Of a stretch of 40,895 bases of DNA, positions 25,390 through 32,851 are shown in pieces. The position numbers and the translations under genes were made by a program. The stretch spans positions 1-40,895 of the forward strand of contig CAYONM010000008.1 of NCBI GenBank assembly GCA_964405325.1. The letters run 5' to 3'. Position 1 is the first letter of the stretch. Each line of letters begins with the position of its first letter. This DNA comes from CAYONM01 sp964405325 (GTDB lineage: Bacteria; Planctomycetota; UBA11346). Below the pieces are notes generated by a model. The model was given only the letters and a program-made list of their open reading frames with translations. It had not been told where the DNA came from and searched no databases.

Positions 25390-25615
25390 TAGCTGTAACT
25401 ACTCAGGCACTATGGATTCTCGGTGCCGGCCCCCCGGAGCGCGAGGCCCTGCCTCGCAGGCAGCGCCTAGGTCGGCGCTGATCACCGGATGTTCCTGATG
25501 TCTTGAACGAGTACGCTTGCCTGGCTTGCGCCGCATGGCGATGCGTTCTGTGTGCGTGCTGCGCGCGCTGATGGCGAGATCGACATGTTGTGGGGCGGTA
25601 CGGCTGAGTAGGTAC

Positions 25616-25790
25616 AAATAGCTTTCGGACACCTCTCTAAACTCAGGCACTTCGCCAGACTTGCGCTTTCCGGCCCTGCCTGCGTTGCTGGAACCTCGAA
25701 ATAGCCCTGCTGGTATAGTGATTTCTCACACGGTGAGTAAGTGGCCTGAGTTTAGAGAGATGCCTTTTCATAATTCTTCGCGGCGCAGCG
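25616..25790 (+). repeat. Dispersed repeat, copy interrupted by a 132-bp insertion
   Basis: Positions 25616-25633 (AAATAGCTTTCGGACACC) and 25766-25790 (TTTCATAATTCTTCGCGG then CGCAGCG) together equal the contiguous 43 bp at 16982-17024 on the other strand. The 132 bp between them are absent from that copy. Homology appears to continue more weakly beyond 25790 to about 25870. Confidence 0.7.
25633..25765. mobile_element. Small inverted-repeat insertion (MITE-like)
   Basis: The ends form a perfect 16-bp inverted repeat: CTCTCTAAACTCAGGC at 25633-25648 and GCCTGAGTTTAGAGAG at 25744-25759. Pairing continues inward as CAC/GTG with one base offset. It codes for nothing visible and sits inside a repeat that is uninterrupted elsewhere in the window. 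A target duplication is not clear; CC lies on both sides (25632-25633 and 25763-25764). Confidence 0.6.
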
Positions 25791-25881
25791 CGTCTGCAAC
25801 GCCGCAGATGCCGTGCGAGACGAAGCGATACCCGACATTGTTGCTTTGGCAGAGCACGAGACCGAATCGATCGAGATCCGA

Positions 25882-26496
25882 TCAATTCGAAAAGCTCCGT
25901 ACCACCAAATACAACTCCCCCAACAAACGCCATTCGACGGCATCGTTCAAACGCCGGTCTGGTATTGTCGGATTGGCGGCCACCAGGCGGATGCCGTCTG
26001 CTTCATAATGTACGTATTTCAGGGTGGCGTCGTCGTCCACCTGGACTGCGGCAATGTGGCCGCTGCGGACGCGGCTGCCGCTGTCGATCAGGGCGTAATC
26101 GCCGTCAAAAATCTGGGCGCCGATCATCGATTCGCCCTGCACCTGCAAGGCGAAACAGCCAGCGCGTGGCTGGAGTTCCGGAAGCCAGCCGGCCAGGTTC
26201 TCTTCCGCCAGGATTGGACTGCCGGCGGCAATGCTGCCGAGGATGGGGATGCCGGGTAGCGGTTGCTGTCGCCCCAGGGTCTGCCAGCCAGCGGTGCTGA
26301 CGCGGATCTGGTGTAGATGTTGGCCACGCTCCACCAGCCCGCGCTCGGCCAGGACGCCCACCAGGCGATGGATCGCCGAGGGAGCTTTGTAACCGAGCTG
26401 CTCGGCGGCTTCCTGGTAATTCAGGATTTCGCCGGATTCCTGCCAGTCGGCCAGGCGTTGCAATAAGAGGCGCTGGGTTTTGCTGAGAGCTCGCAT
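25882..26496 (-). CDS. lexA: LexA SOS repressor
   Basis: The protein has 204 residues from ATG 26496 (MRALSKTQRLLLQRLADW). The N-terminal winged helix has an unusual recognition region, GYKAPSAIHRLVGVLAERG. The cleavage site is A91-G92 in GSIAAGSPILAEE. The peptidase pair is S123 (VQGESMIGAQIFDGDYALID) and K160 (ATLKYVHYEADG), as in E. coli LexA. All parts needed for RecA-stimulated self-cleavage are present. There is no ribosome-binding site; a perfect 18-bp palindrome ends 10 bases before the ATG, so the mRNA leader is probably very short. The upstream in-frame start at 26565 would place the palindrome inside the coding region and is unlikely. The protein represses DNA-damage genes and itself. 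Confidence 0.93.
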   Translation of the reverse strand: MRALSKTQRLLLQRLADWQESGEILNYQEAAEQLGYKAPSAIHRLVGVLAERGLVERGQHLHQIRVSTAGWQTLGRQQPLPGIPILGSIAAGSPILAEENLAGWLPELQPRAGCFALQVQGESMIGAQIFDGDYALIDSGSRVRSGHIAAVQVDDDATLKYVHYEADGIRLVAANPTIPDRRLNDAVEWRLLGELYLVVRSFSN

Positions 26497-26506
26497 GTGG
26501 CCAGTG

Positions 26507-26524
26507 TGCGAATATTTATTCGCA
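26507..26524. promoter_or_regulatory. Putative LexA operator (SOS box) of lexA
   Basis: TGCGAATATTTATTCGCA is an inverted repeat with 8-bp arms (26507-26514 and 26517-26524) around TT. On the minus strand the AT-rich centre (TAAATA) could be the -10 box, so bound LexA would cover the promoter. The sequence differs from the E. coli (CTGT-N8-ACAG) and Bacillus (GAAC-N4-GTTC) boxes. Confidence 0.7.
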
Positions 26525-26646
26525 TGCAAGCATGGCTCGGAGCCCGCAGGATTCCCCCTGCACATCCGTATAGCACGGCCATTACAGCACTTTGCTCGGT
26601 CGGCCAGTCCTCACAGGGTGATGCTCGGCTTCGGGCCAAGGCCGAT

Positions 26647-27660
26647 TCAGGCCAAGAGGCGCGACACCGCCGGATGATCGGCCGTCTTACTGCGGGTGTG
26701 GGGGATATCCGCCAGCAGGCGGTCCACCAAGCCATCGGCGTCCAGGCCCTGGGCCTCGGCTTCGTAGTTGGGCTGCAGGCGGTGGCGCAACACCGGTTTG
26801 GCGACTGCGGCGATATCGGAGAACGCGACCTGAGCCGAGCCGTGCAAGGTGGCGCGGGCCTTGGCGCAGAGCAACAGGGCCTGGCCAGCGCGCGGACCCG
26901 CGCCCCAGCGGACCAGTTCGCTGAGCACTGAGCCGGAGCCTGGGCGCGAGGCACGGACCAGGTCGATGGCGTAACGGGCGACCTCCTCGGTAATCGGGGT
27001 GTCGCGGACCAGCTTCTGAATCGCCAGCAGTTGCTCGCCGTCGACCACGCCGCGATTGGGAACTTCGTCGTTGTCGGTGGTACTGAGGATGACCCGCAGC
27101 TCGTCCTCTTCGGAAGGGTAGTCGATCACAATCTTGACCAGGAAGCGGTCCAGCTGGGCTTCGGGCAGGAGATAGGTGCCTTCCTGCTCCAAGGGGTTTT
27201 GGGTCGCGAGAACAAAGAAGGGGCTGGGCAGGGGGCGGGTCTCTCCACCCGTGGAGACTCGGCGCTCCTGCATGGCTTCCAGCAGGGCGGCCTGGGTTTT
27301 TGGCGGCGTGCGGTTGATTTCGTCGGCCAGGATGATGCTGGCGAAGACCGGTCCCGGTAGAAACACCAGGCTGCGTTCGCCGCTGTCCTTGTTCTCACGG
27401 ATCACCTCGGTGCCGATGATGTCCGAGGGCATCAGGTCCGGGGTGAACTGGATGCGATTGAAGCGCAGATGGGTCGACGCGGCCAGAGTGCTGACCAGCA
27501 GGGTCTTGGCCAAACCGGGAACACCTTCCAGCAGGGCGTGACCGCCCGAGGCCAGGCAGATCAGCAACTCGTCGATCACCGCGCTCTGGCCGATGATGTG
27601 CTGTTCCAGTTCCGACTTGAGTTCGGCTGCCAAGCTGGCGGCCTGGGCGCGATCCACCAT
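26647..27660 (-). CDS. moxR: MoxR-family AAA+ ATPase
   Basis: The protein has 337 residues. ATG 27660 has GGAGG 7 bases upstream; the frame stays open for 320 more codons over the opposite gene, but that part is a shadow. Walker A is EGVPGLAKT (45-53), Walker B is IILADEINR (D113, E114), and sensor 1 is FFVLATQNPLEQEGTYLLPE, the MoxR signature. The C-terminal lid has PGSGSVLSELVRWGAGPRAG. MoxR ATPases act as chaperones that mature partner proteins, usually with DUF58 and von Willebrand A proteins. Here the partner gene is the divergent DUF4175-like gene 45 bases away; no DUF58 or vWA gene is in the window. The C-terminal tail ending in RSKTADHPAVSRLLA is typical. Confidence 0.95.
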   Translation of the reverse strand: MVDRAQAASLAAELKSELEQHIIGQSAVIDELLICLASGGHALLEGVPGLAKTLLVSTLAASTHLRFNRIQFTPDLMPSDIIGTEVIRENKDSGERSLVFLPGPVFASIILADEINRTPPKTQAALLEAMQERRVSTGGETRPLPSPFFVLATQNPLEQEGTYLLPEAQLDRFLVKIVIDYPSEEDELRVILSTTDNDEVPNRGVVDGEQLLAIQKLVRDTPITEEVARYAIDLVRASRPGSGSVLSELVRWGAGPRAGQALLLCAKARATLHGSAQVAFSDIAAVAKPVLRHRLQPNYEAEAQGLDADGLVDRLLADIPHTRSKTADHPAVSRLLA

Positions 27661-27705
27661 GCCATATCCTCCAGTGGCATGCTCGCGCTGCGGGCAGGTA
27701 GTACA

Positions 27706-30700
27706 ATGGGACGTGTGCAGGCTGGCGTCTCGCCTGACAAGGCTTCTGATGCCTACGTGCACGCGCAACGTTTCTGCTCCGCACTTCGACATCGTCTGCG
27801 CCGGCTGCTCTGGCTGCAGGTCGCCAGTCGTGTGGTGCTGGTGGCCGTGCTGGTGGCGCTGACTGCTTTGGGCCTGGATATTGCCTGGCATTTGCCCATG
27901 GCGCTGCGCCTGGTGTTGCTGGTCGGCCTGTTGCTGAGTGTCGCGGTGGTGCTGTGGCGGCGGCTGGAGCCTTTGTGGCGGCTGCCCCTGGACGATCTGG
28001 AAATGGCGCGTATCGCCGAAGCGCGTATTGCCGAGTTGGATGGCGCGCTGATTGCGGAATTGCGACAGTTTCCTGATGAAGCACAGACCGCCCAGCGGCG
28101 TGAGCAGTATTTGCAAGCCTCGCAACTGCAGCGTCTGGTGCCGGCTGGGCCAGTTCCCCGGCAGGTGGCCGCGGCGCTGCTGGCGGTGCTGCTGGCGGTG
28201 GGCTGTGTGCTGATTTGGCCACACACTCTGGCCATGGCTGGTGCCCGATTGGGCATGCCCTGGCAGGAACGACCGTGGCCACGGCGCGATGTGATCGAGT
28301 TGCAACTTGTCGAGACCGTCGTGGCCGAGGGTGAGCCCGTGCCACTCCAGGTGCACCGCCTGGCTGGTGGTGCTGCCGATCTGCAGCTGCATTGGCACGC
28401 TGCTGATGGCCGTAGCGGTCAGCAGTTGGTGGCAGGTGACGAGGACGGCTGGAGTGTTCGATCCTTGTTGTCGCGTGGGCGGTACACGATCACGGCGCAG
28501 GCAGGTGACAGCCTGCCGGCGGTAGGGGATGTCCGCGTGCAGCGTCGGCCGGAACTGCAGGCCATCCAGGTTGCGGTCCATCCACCGGGCTACGCGCCAT
28601 TGCCGGTCCGGCAAGAACACACCCTCGCGCTAAGGGTGCTGGCGGGTAGTCGTCTGGCGGTGCGACTGGCGGCCATTGCCGAGCCGGGTCGTCGTATTGC
28701 GGAGATGCAGTTGCACCAGGACGAGTCGCCGGTTGCCCTGATCGAGCAGGCAGACGGTTACCACGGCGAGCTGCGTATGGGGAGCAGTGACGTCGATCTG
28801 CAGGTCCGTTGCCAGGACGAGGATGGTATTGCCATGCGGCCGGCGGTGTATCGCTTGCGGATGCTGCCCGACCGTGCGCCGACGGTACAATTGCTCGGCC
28901 CGCCGCGTGGCGAGGCCGTGGTTCCCGGTGCGGATCTCCGGCTGCAGCTGCGGGCTGAGGACGATATCGAGGTGGTGGCGCTGCGCCTGCAATCGCGGGT
29001 GCGGCCCTCCGATGCCGCACCGGAGGAATTGCCTTTTGCCAAGGGGGTGCCGGTGCCGGTGCCGTCGGCAGCGACCCGGGTCGACCGCCGACAGTCGTTG
29101 ACGGTGCCCAGCCAGGCCGAAGCGGGCCAATCCTTCGATCTGCAGGCGGTGGTTGCCGATGGCAACACTCTCAGTGGTCCGGGCCAGGACCGATCGGCCA
29201 TGCTCAGCCTACGGGTGGTGGATGAGCCGGAGTTGCGTCGGATTCTGGAACGCGCCATTGCCACGGTACGTGATCGCGTCGATCAGTCGCGCAATCGTTG
29301 GCGGCAGGCCGAGGATCAGGCCGATCAGCAGGTGGTCGGCGGTACCCGACGCAATCTGGAGGCCCTGGGCGAGCTGCAACGGCGTTGGCGGGACAACCAC
29401 CTGCCAGCAAGCGAGGGGCAGGCTCTGGGCCAAGCCGAGGCGGTCCTCCGGCAGCAGGTGCTGGATGTGTTGCCCACGATCAGTCAGGCCAGCGAGCGCA
29501 TCGCGGTGGACGAAGCCTTGGGGCAGGTCTACGCCCTCTTGGACGGCATGCTCTCCTCCGGCGATCTGTTGCGCGATCTCGGTCAGTTGGTGGAGCAGCA
29601 GGCCGCCCTTCAGGAAGAGAGCCGGCAGTTGGTGCGCGATCTGCTGCTGGGCAAGGTGCCACCAGAGCGCAGCAGTGATCTCGCGCGTCGGCAGGCCGAC
29701 GTTGCGGCTCGGCAGCAGCAATGGGAACGGCGTCTGGGTAACGATCCTCAACATGGCGACAAACTCGAGCAAGGGGAACGGCCGTCGCGGCAGTTGAGCG
29801 AAGCGGCCAAGGTACTGCGCTCGGGCCAACGCAAGCAGGAGGCGCTCAGCGCTCAGCAAGAAGCCCTCAAGCAGATGCAGGAGTGGTACCAGCAACTGCG
29901 CAGTGGTGGTGATGGCGATGGTGAGCAGTCCGATGACGAGCAACCGGCCAAGCAGGCTCTCCTGGCGCGTTTGCAGGAGTTGATCGAAGCCCATCAGACG
30001 GTGCTTGGGATGGTCCAGGAAGGCCAGCCGTTGGCGCCGTTGGTGCCGCAATGGCGACAGCTCATTCAGCGGACCAATGAGTTACGACAGGAGCTCCGCG
30101 AGAGCGGCGCCGAGCAGGCGGCCCTGGCGCTGCGTTTGGCTGGCGAGCTGCAGGTTGCGACCGTAGCGACCTTGAAGGTGGGCCGTCGGGACGCGAGTGG
30201 TAGCCAGGCGCAGGAGACCATCGCCCTCCTGCAACAGGCCCTGTTGGCGCTGGTGCAACAGGATCAGCAGCAGGACCTGATGACCCTGTTGCGTTCTCTC
30301 TACCAGGAGCAGGTCCAGGTGACGCAGAGCCTGGACGAATTGGCGCAGCTGGCCGAAGCCGGGGCCTTGGGCTTTCGCGATCAGGATCGGCAGCAAGCGA
30401 TCACTCAGCAGCAGGCCGCCATTGGTGAGGCCCTGCAGCAGGTGCTGCCAGCCGTGGCCGAGCAGCCGTTGGCCGCCTGGGCCCTGCGTGCCGCCAGCCA
30501 GGCGGTGACGGCCAGCACAGAGCATTTGCAGCTATTGCAGACCCAGCAGGCCGCACCCACACGGCAGAGCTGGTACCAGGCCCGAGCTGCCGAACAGGCC
30601 CTGGCACAACTGCTGAACGTCAGTGAGGAACTGCCGGAACTGCAGTCGGGCCAGAGCGGTGGCGGCGGTGGCGGTGGCCAGCAGGAACAACCGGCCTTTC

Positions 30701-31302
30701 CGCCACGGGCGGCGCTCAATCTGGTCCGCCTGGAGCAGGAGCGCTTGGCTCGGCGCAGTGCGACCATTGGCGGCGAGGACCTGGTGGCGCGGCAGGATGC
30801 ATTGCTGAATCTGATCGAACCCTTGGTGGATCAGACCCGGCCCGGTACCCGTCCGGCGCAGCTTCTGGCCCGGACCAAACAGGCCATGGAGCGCTCCGTT
30901 GCTGGGCTGGTGCGGCAGCAGGATCCCGCTGGTACCCGGCGTTGGCAACGAACCGCGGTCGCGACCCTACGCCGGACCCTGGCGGAGATGCGCATGCAGA
31001 TGAACAGTGACAGTTCCAATCAGCAGCAGCAACAACAACAACAGCAGCAGCAGTCCGCTCAGCCCCAACAACAGCAACCGGCCAGCGCGGCGCAGAGCGC
31101 GGCTGGGCAGCAGCAGGAGGGTGAGCAGCAGGCTGGCAGTGGCGCGGGGAGCGACGAGCAGCTGGAAGGCCAGGGCTGGTTGCTGCAATTACCGCCGGCC
31201 AGCCGGGCCCGGCTGATGGAAGCTCGCGCCGCCGGTGTGCCGCCGGAGGGAATTGAACTGTACCGGCGCTATCTCGACCTGCTCGAGGAGGTCAGCCCGT
31301 GA
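27706..31302 (+). CDS. Giant DUF4175-like membrane protein with long Gln-rich coiled-coil region
   Basis: The protein has 1198 residues from ATG 27706; ATG 27679 is the other candidate. Three membrane segments lie near the N-terminus (about 34-57, 65-85 and 152-172). The rest is probably periplasmic: beta-rich, Ig-like stretches at about 190-500 (LQVRCQDEDGIAMRPAVYRL, RLQLRAEDDIEVVALRLQSR) and then about 600 residues of Gln/Glu/Leu-rich helix likely to form coiled coils. A run of 11 Gln is at 31021-31053, and the chain ends EGIELYRRYLDLLEEVSP. The layout fits the DUF4175 group found beside MoxR ATPases in several phyla; the function is unknown. The stop overlaps the next start as GTGA, so the toroid protein is translationally coupled. 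An envelope assembly role is inferred. Confidence 0.88.
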   Translation: MGRVQAGVSPDKASDAYVHAQRFCSALRHRLRRLLWLQVASRVVLVAVLVALTALGLDIAWHLPMALRLVLLVGLLLSVAVVLWRRLEPLWRLPLDDLEMARIAEARIAELDGALIAELRQFPDEAQTAQRREQYLQASQLQRLVPAGPVPRQVAAALLAVLLAVGCVLIWPHTLAMAGARLGMPWQERPWPRRDVIELQLVETVVAEGEPVPLQVHRLAGGAADLQLHWHAADGRSGQQLVAGDEDGWSVRSLLSRGRYTITAQAGDSLPAVGDVRVQRRPELQAIQVAVHPPGYAPLPVRQEHTLALRVLAGSRLAVRLAAIAEPGRRIAEMQLHQDESPVALIEQADGYHGELRMGSSDVDLQVRCQDEDGIAMRPAVYRLRMLPDRAPTVQLLGPPRGEAVVPGADLRLQLRAEDDIEVVALRLQSRVRPSDAAPEELPFAKGVPVPVPSAATRVDRRQSLTVPSQAEAGQSFDLQAVVADGNTLSGPGQDRSAMLSLRVVDEPELRRILERAIATVRDRVDQSRNRWRQAEDQADQQVVGGTRRNLEALGELQRRWRDNHLPASEGQALGQAEAVLRQQVLDVLPTISQASERIAVDEALGQVYALLDGMLSSGDLLRDLGQLVEQQAALQEESRQLVRDLLLGKVPPERSSDLARRQADVAARQQQWERRLGNDPQHGDKLEQGERPSRQLSEAAKVLRSGQRKQEALSAQQEALKQMQEWYQQLRSGGDGDGEQSDDEQPAKQALLARLQELIEAHQTVLGMVQEGQPLAPLVPQWRQLIQRTNELRQELRESGAEQAALALRLAGELQVATVATLKVGRRDASGSQAQETIALLQQALLALVQQDQQQDLMTLLRSLYQEQVQVTQSLDELAQLAEAGALGFRDQDRQQAITQQQAAIGEALQQVLPAVAEQPLAAWALRAASQAVTASTEHLQLLQTQQAAPTRQSWYQARAAEQALAQLLNVSEELPELQSGQSGGGGGGGQQEQPAFPPRAALNLVRLEQERLARRSATIGGEDLVARQDALLNLIEPLVDQTRPGTRPAQLLARTKQAMERSVAGLVRQQDPAGTRRWQRTAVATLRRTLAEMRMQMNSDSSNQQQQQQQQQQQSAQPQQQQPASAAQSAAGQQQEGEQQAGSGAGSDEQLEGQGWLLQLPPASRARLMEARAAGVPPEGIELYRRYLDLLEEVSP
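31021..31053 (+). repeat. In-frame CAG/CAA run coding for 11 Gln
   Basis: Eleven consecutive Gln codons (three CAG, four CAA, four CAG) lie near the C-terminus of the DUF4175-like protein, followed by more Gln-rich sequence to 31140. Length changes by whole codons would keep the frame. Confidence 0.85.
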
Positions 31303-32303
31303 CGGTATCGATTCGCATACCGTTGCTGCTGCTGGTGTTGTTGCCGGGCTTGCTGCTTGCCGTCGATGCCAACGCGCCGGTTCAGCGTGGAACCGTCGCG
31401 CTGGTGCAGATGCAGCATCCCGATGGCAGCTTTGACGAGGTGATCGGCGTCAATGCCCTGGCCGGCTTGGCGCTGTTGGCTGGCGGCCACACGCCGACGC
31501 GGGGGGTCTACCGCGATGCCTCGCGACGCTGCTTGGCTTACATCATTCAGCAACAGGACGAATTGACCGGTTTTATTGGTGATCGCGTCGGCACCATGTA
31601 TTCCCACGGTTTTGCGACTTTGTACCTGGCAGAAAGTTACGGCATGACCGCCGACGATCGTTGTGGCGAGGCCCTGCAGGGCGCGGTTGGCTGTATTCTG
31701 CGGGCGCAGAATCTGCAAGGTGGCTGGCGTTATGATCCGGCCGCCGGCGATGCCGATATCTCGGTGACCGTCTGTCAGGTCAATGCCTTGCGCGCCGCCT
31801 TCAACGTTGGCATTGGCGGGATGTCGGCACAGGAGGCGGTCAGTCAGGCCTTACAATACGTGCGCAGTTGTCACAATGGCGACGGTAGTTTTCGCTATCG
31901 CGCCGAATCGCCGGCCATGCGCCGCGGTGCGCACGGACCGGAGGCGGTGCCGCGCGCCGCGGCCGGGATCATGAGCCTGATGGGCGGTGGTCTGTACGCC
32001 CTGTCCGACCCCACCCTGTCTGCCGGTCTGCAATTATTGCGCGAGCAAGCGTCGCGGCACGCCACTGGAAAAGGACATTATTTCTGGTACGGGCAATATT
32101 ATGCCGCCCAGGCTCTGTATCTGAGCCCGCGTGGCGATGATTGGCAACAATATTGGCAAGTGGCGGCGCCGGCCATGCTGGCCCAGCAAAGCCCGGACGG
32201 CCTGTGGCGCGGTCCGGATGAATGGGGTCCGGCCTTCAACACGGCGATGGCCTTGTTGATTTTGCAGATCCCGAAGGGCTATTTGCCGATTTTCCAGAAA
32301 TAA
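31299..32303 (+). CDS. Secreted prenyltransferase/squalene-oxidase repeat (alpha/alpha toroid) protein
   Basis: The protein has 334 residues. GTG 31299 overlaps the previous stop (GTGA) and GAGGAG lies 8 bases upstream. A signal peptide (RIPLLLLVLLPGLLLA) precedes the toroid domain, whose repeats include ALVQMQHPDGSFDEVIGVNA, ILRAQNLQGGWRYDPAAGDA, YVRSCHNGDGSFRYR, GKGHYFWYGQYYAAQALYL and QQSPDGLWRGPDEWGPAFNT. It lacks the TonB-like anchor of the two paralogues at the left end. A cyclase DxDD motif is not seen; ADISVT stands at the matching place, so catalysis is unlikely to be squalene cyclisation. Translational coupling to the DUF4175-like gene suggests the two work together in the periplasm. 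Confidence 0.9.
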   Translation: MTVSIRIPLLLLVLLPGLLLAVDANAPVQRGTVALVQMQHPDGSFDEVIGVNALAGLALLAGGHTPTRGVYRDASRRCLAYIIQQQDELTGFIGDRVGTMYSHGFATLYLAESYGMTADDRCGEALQGAVGCILRAQNLQGGWRYDPAAGDADISVTVCQVNALRAAFNVGIGGMSAQEAVSQALQYVRSCHNGDGSFRYRAESPAMRRGAHGPEAVPRAAAGIMSLMGGGLYALSDPTLSAGLQLLREQASRHATGKGHYFWYGQYYAAQALYLSPRGDDWQQYWQVAAPAMLAQQSPDGLWRGPDEWGPAFNTAMALLILQIPKGYLPIFQK

Positions 32304-32315
32304 GGGTGCGGAAAG

Positions 32316-32447
32316 AAATAAACGTTACAGATCGCGCAGAGATTTTGTCGATCCTTCAAGGCGCGAAGAGTGAGCATATCGGGCATATGTGAGCGATAAG
32401 CAACGCAGAAGGGCGGCAAAAGATCAAGCGAAATGTAATGTTTATTT
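32316..32447. repeat. 132-bp inverted-repeat element
   Basis: AAATAAACGTTACA at 32316-32329 pairs with TGTAATGTTTATTT at 32434-32447 with one mismatch. Inside are CATAT/ATATG around CGGGC and a partly complementary GATTTTGTCG / CGGCAAAAGATC pair. It starts 12 bases after the toroid gene and may end its transcript (TTTATTTTTT follows). The inner part vaguely resembles the dispersed repeat near 16.9 kb. Confidence 0.55.
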
Positions 32448-32462
32448 TTTGACGGGCCCTAA

Positions 32463-32762
32463 CGACTGGTCTGTCCTCAGGCGCCATCGGATGCTCGGGA
32501 CGTGGTGTTTCTCGGCAACAGTGATCTGCCAATCTGCCGACAGCGCCAGCAGGGCTATCGCGATGTGATCCGGCGTGCTGGTCTGCGCGAGTATTTCATC
32601 GACCGTTTGCATACTGATTCTGCGGTCGAGGAGGATCTGGTCGCCTTGCTGCGGCAATTGCGGCAATCCCAGGCGGATGTTCCGGTGCTGCTTGGTGCCT
32701 ATCCCGCGCTCTGTCAGAAGGCGGTCCAGGTTCTGCGCGATCGCGGCAAGGGCAGCATCTCG
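32463..32762 (+). pseudogene. Remnant of a LacI/XylR-type regulator (effector-binding domain)
   Basis: The frame opens after a stop at 32460-32462 without a start codon that would give a whole protein. It reads like the C-terminal lobe of a LacI-type sensor: DVVFLGNSDLPICRQRQQGY, then RDVIRRAGL, a helix rich in Leu and Gln, and VPVLLGAYPALCQKAVQVLR followed by DRG. LacI proteins have the same order of elements. The DNA-binding part and the rest of the sensor are missing. The frame then runs into sequence that does not fit and overlaps the methyltransferase start. It is a decayed fragment by inference; a small functional protein from GTG 32502 cannot be excluded. Confidence 0.5.
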
Positions 32763-32851
32763 AAATCATACCTGAGCCATTTGCCGCGGTCTGCTTGGGC
32801 CGTTTCATCACGCTCCAGGCTTGGTCTTGGCAAGCGCCGACCAGGCCCAGC

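Larger units (their letters stand above)
25390..25881. other. Gene-poor gap with repeat remnants between serS and lexA
   Basis: No credible gene was seen here; the short open frames lack family motifs and overlap repeats. The gap holds two GC hairpins soon after serS: GCGAGGC/GCCTCGC at 25441-25457 and AGCGCC/GGCGCT at 25462-25479. It also holds ACTCAGGCAC at 25401-25410 and again at 25641-25650, and an interrupted copy of the dispersed repeat. It reads as a graveyard of small repeats. Confidence 0.6.

Noticed and set aside
25399..25650. Small minus-strand open frame of 83 codons
   Set aside because: It starts inside the inverted-repeat element and has no family motif; treated as noncoding.
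25661..26008. Small plus-strand open frame of 115 codons
   Set aside because: It crosses the repeat and runs into antisense lexA.
27661..28620. N-terminal extension of the MoxR frame
   Set aside because: Gln/His-rich sequence antisense to the DUF4175-like gene; ATG 27660 has a strong ribosome-binding site.
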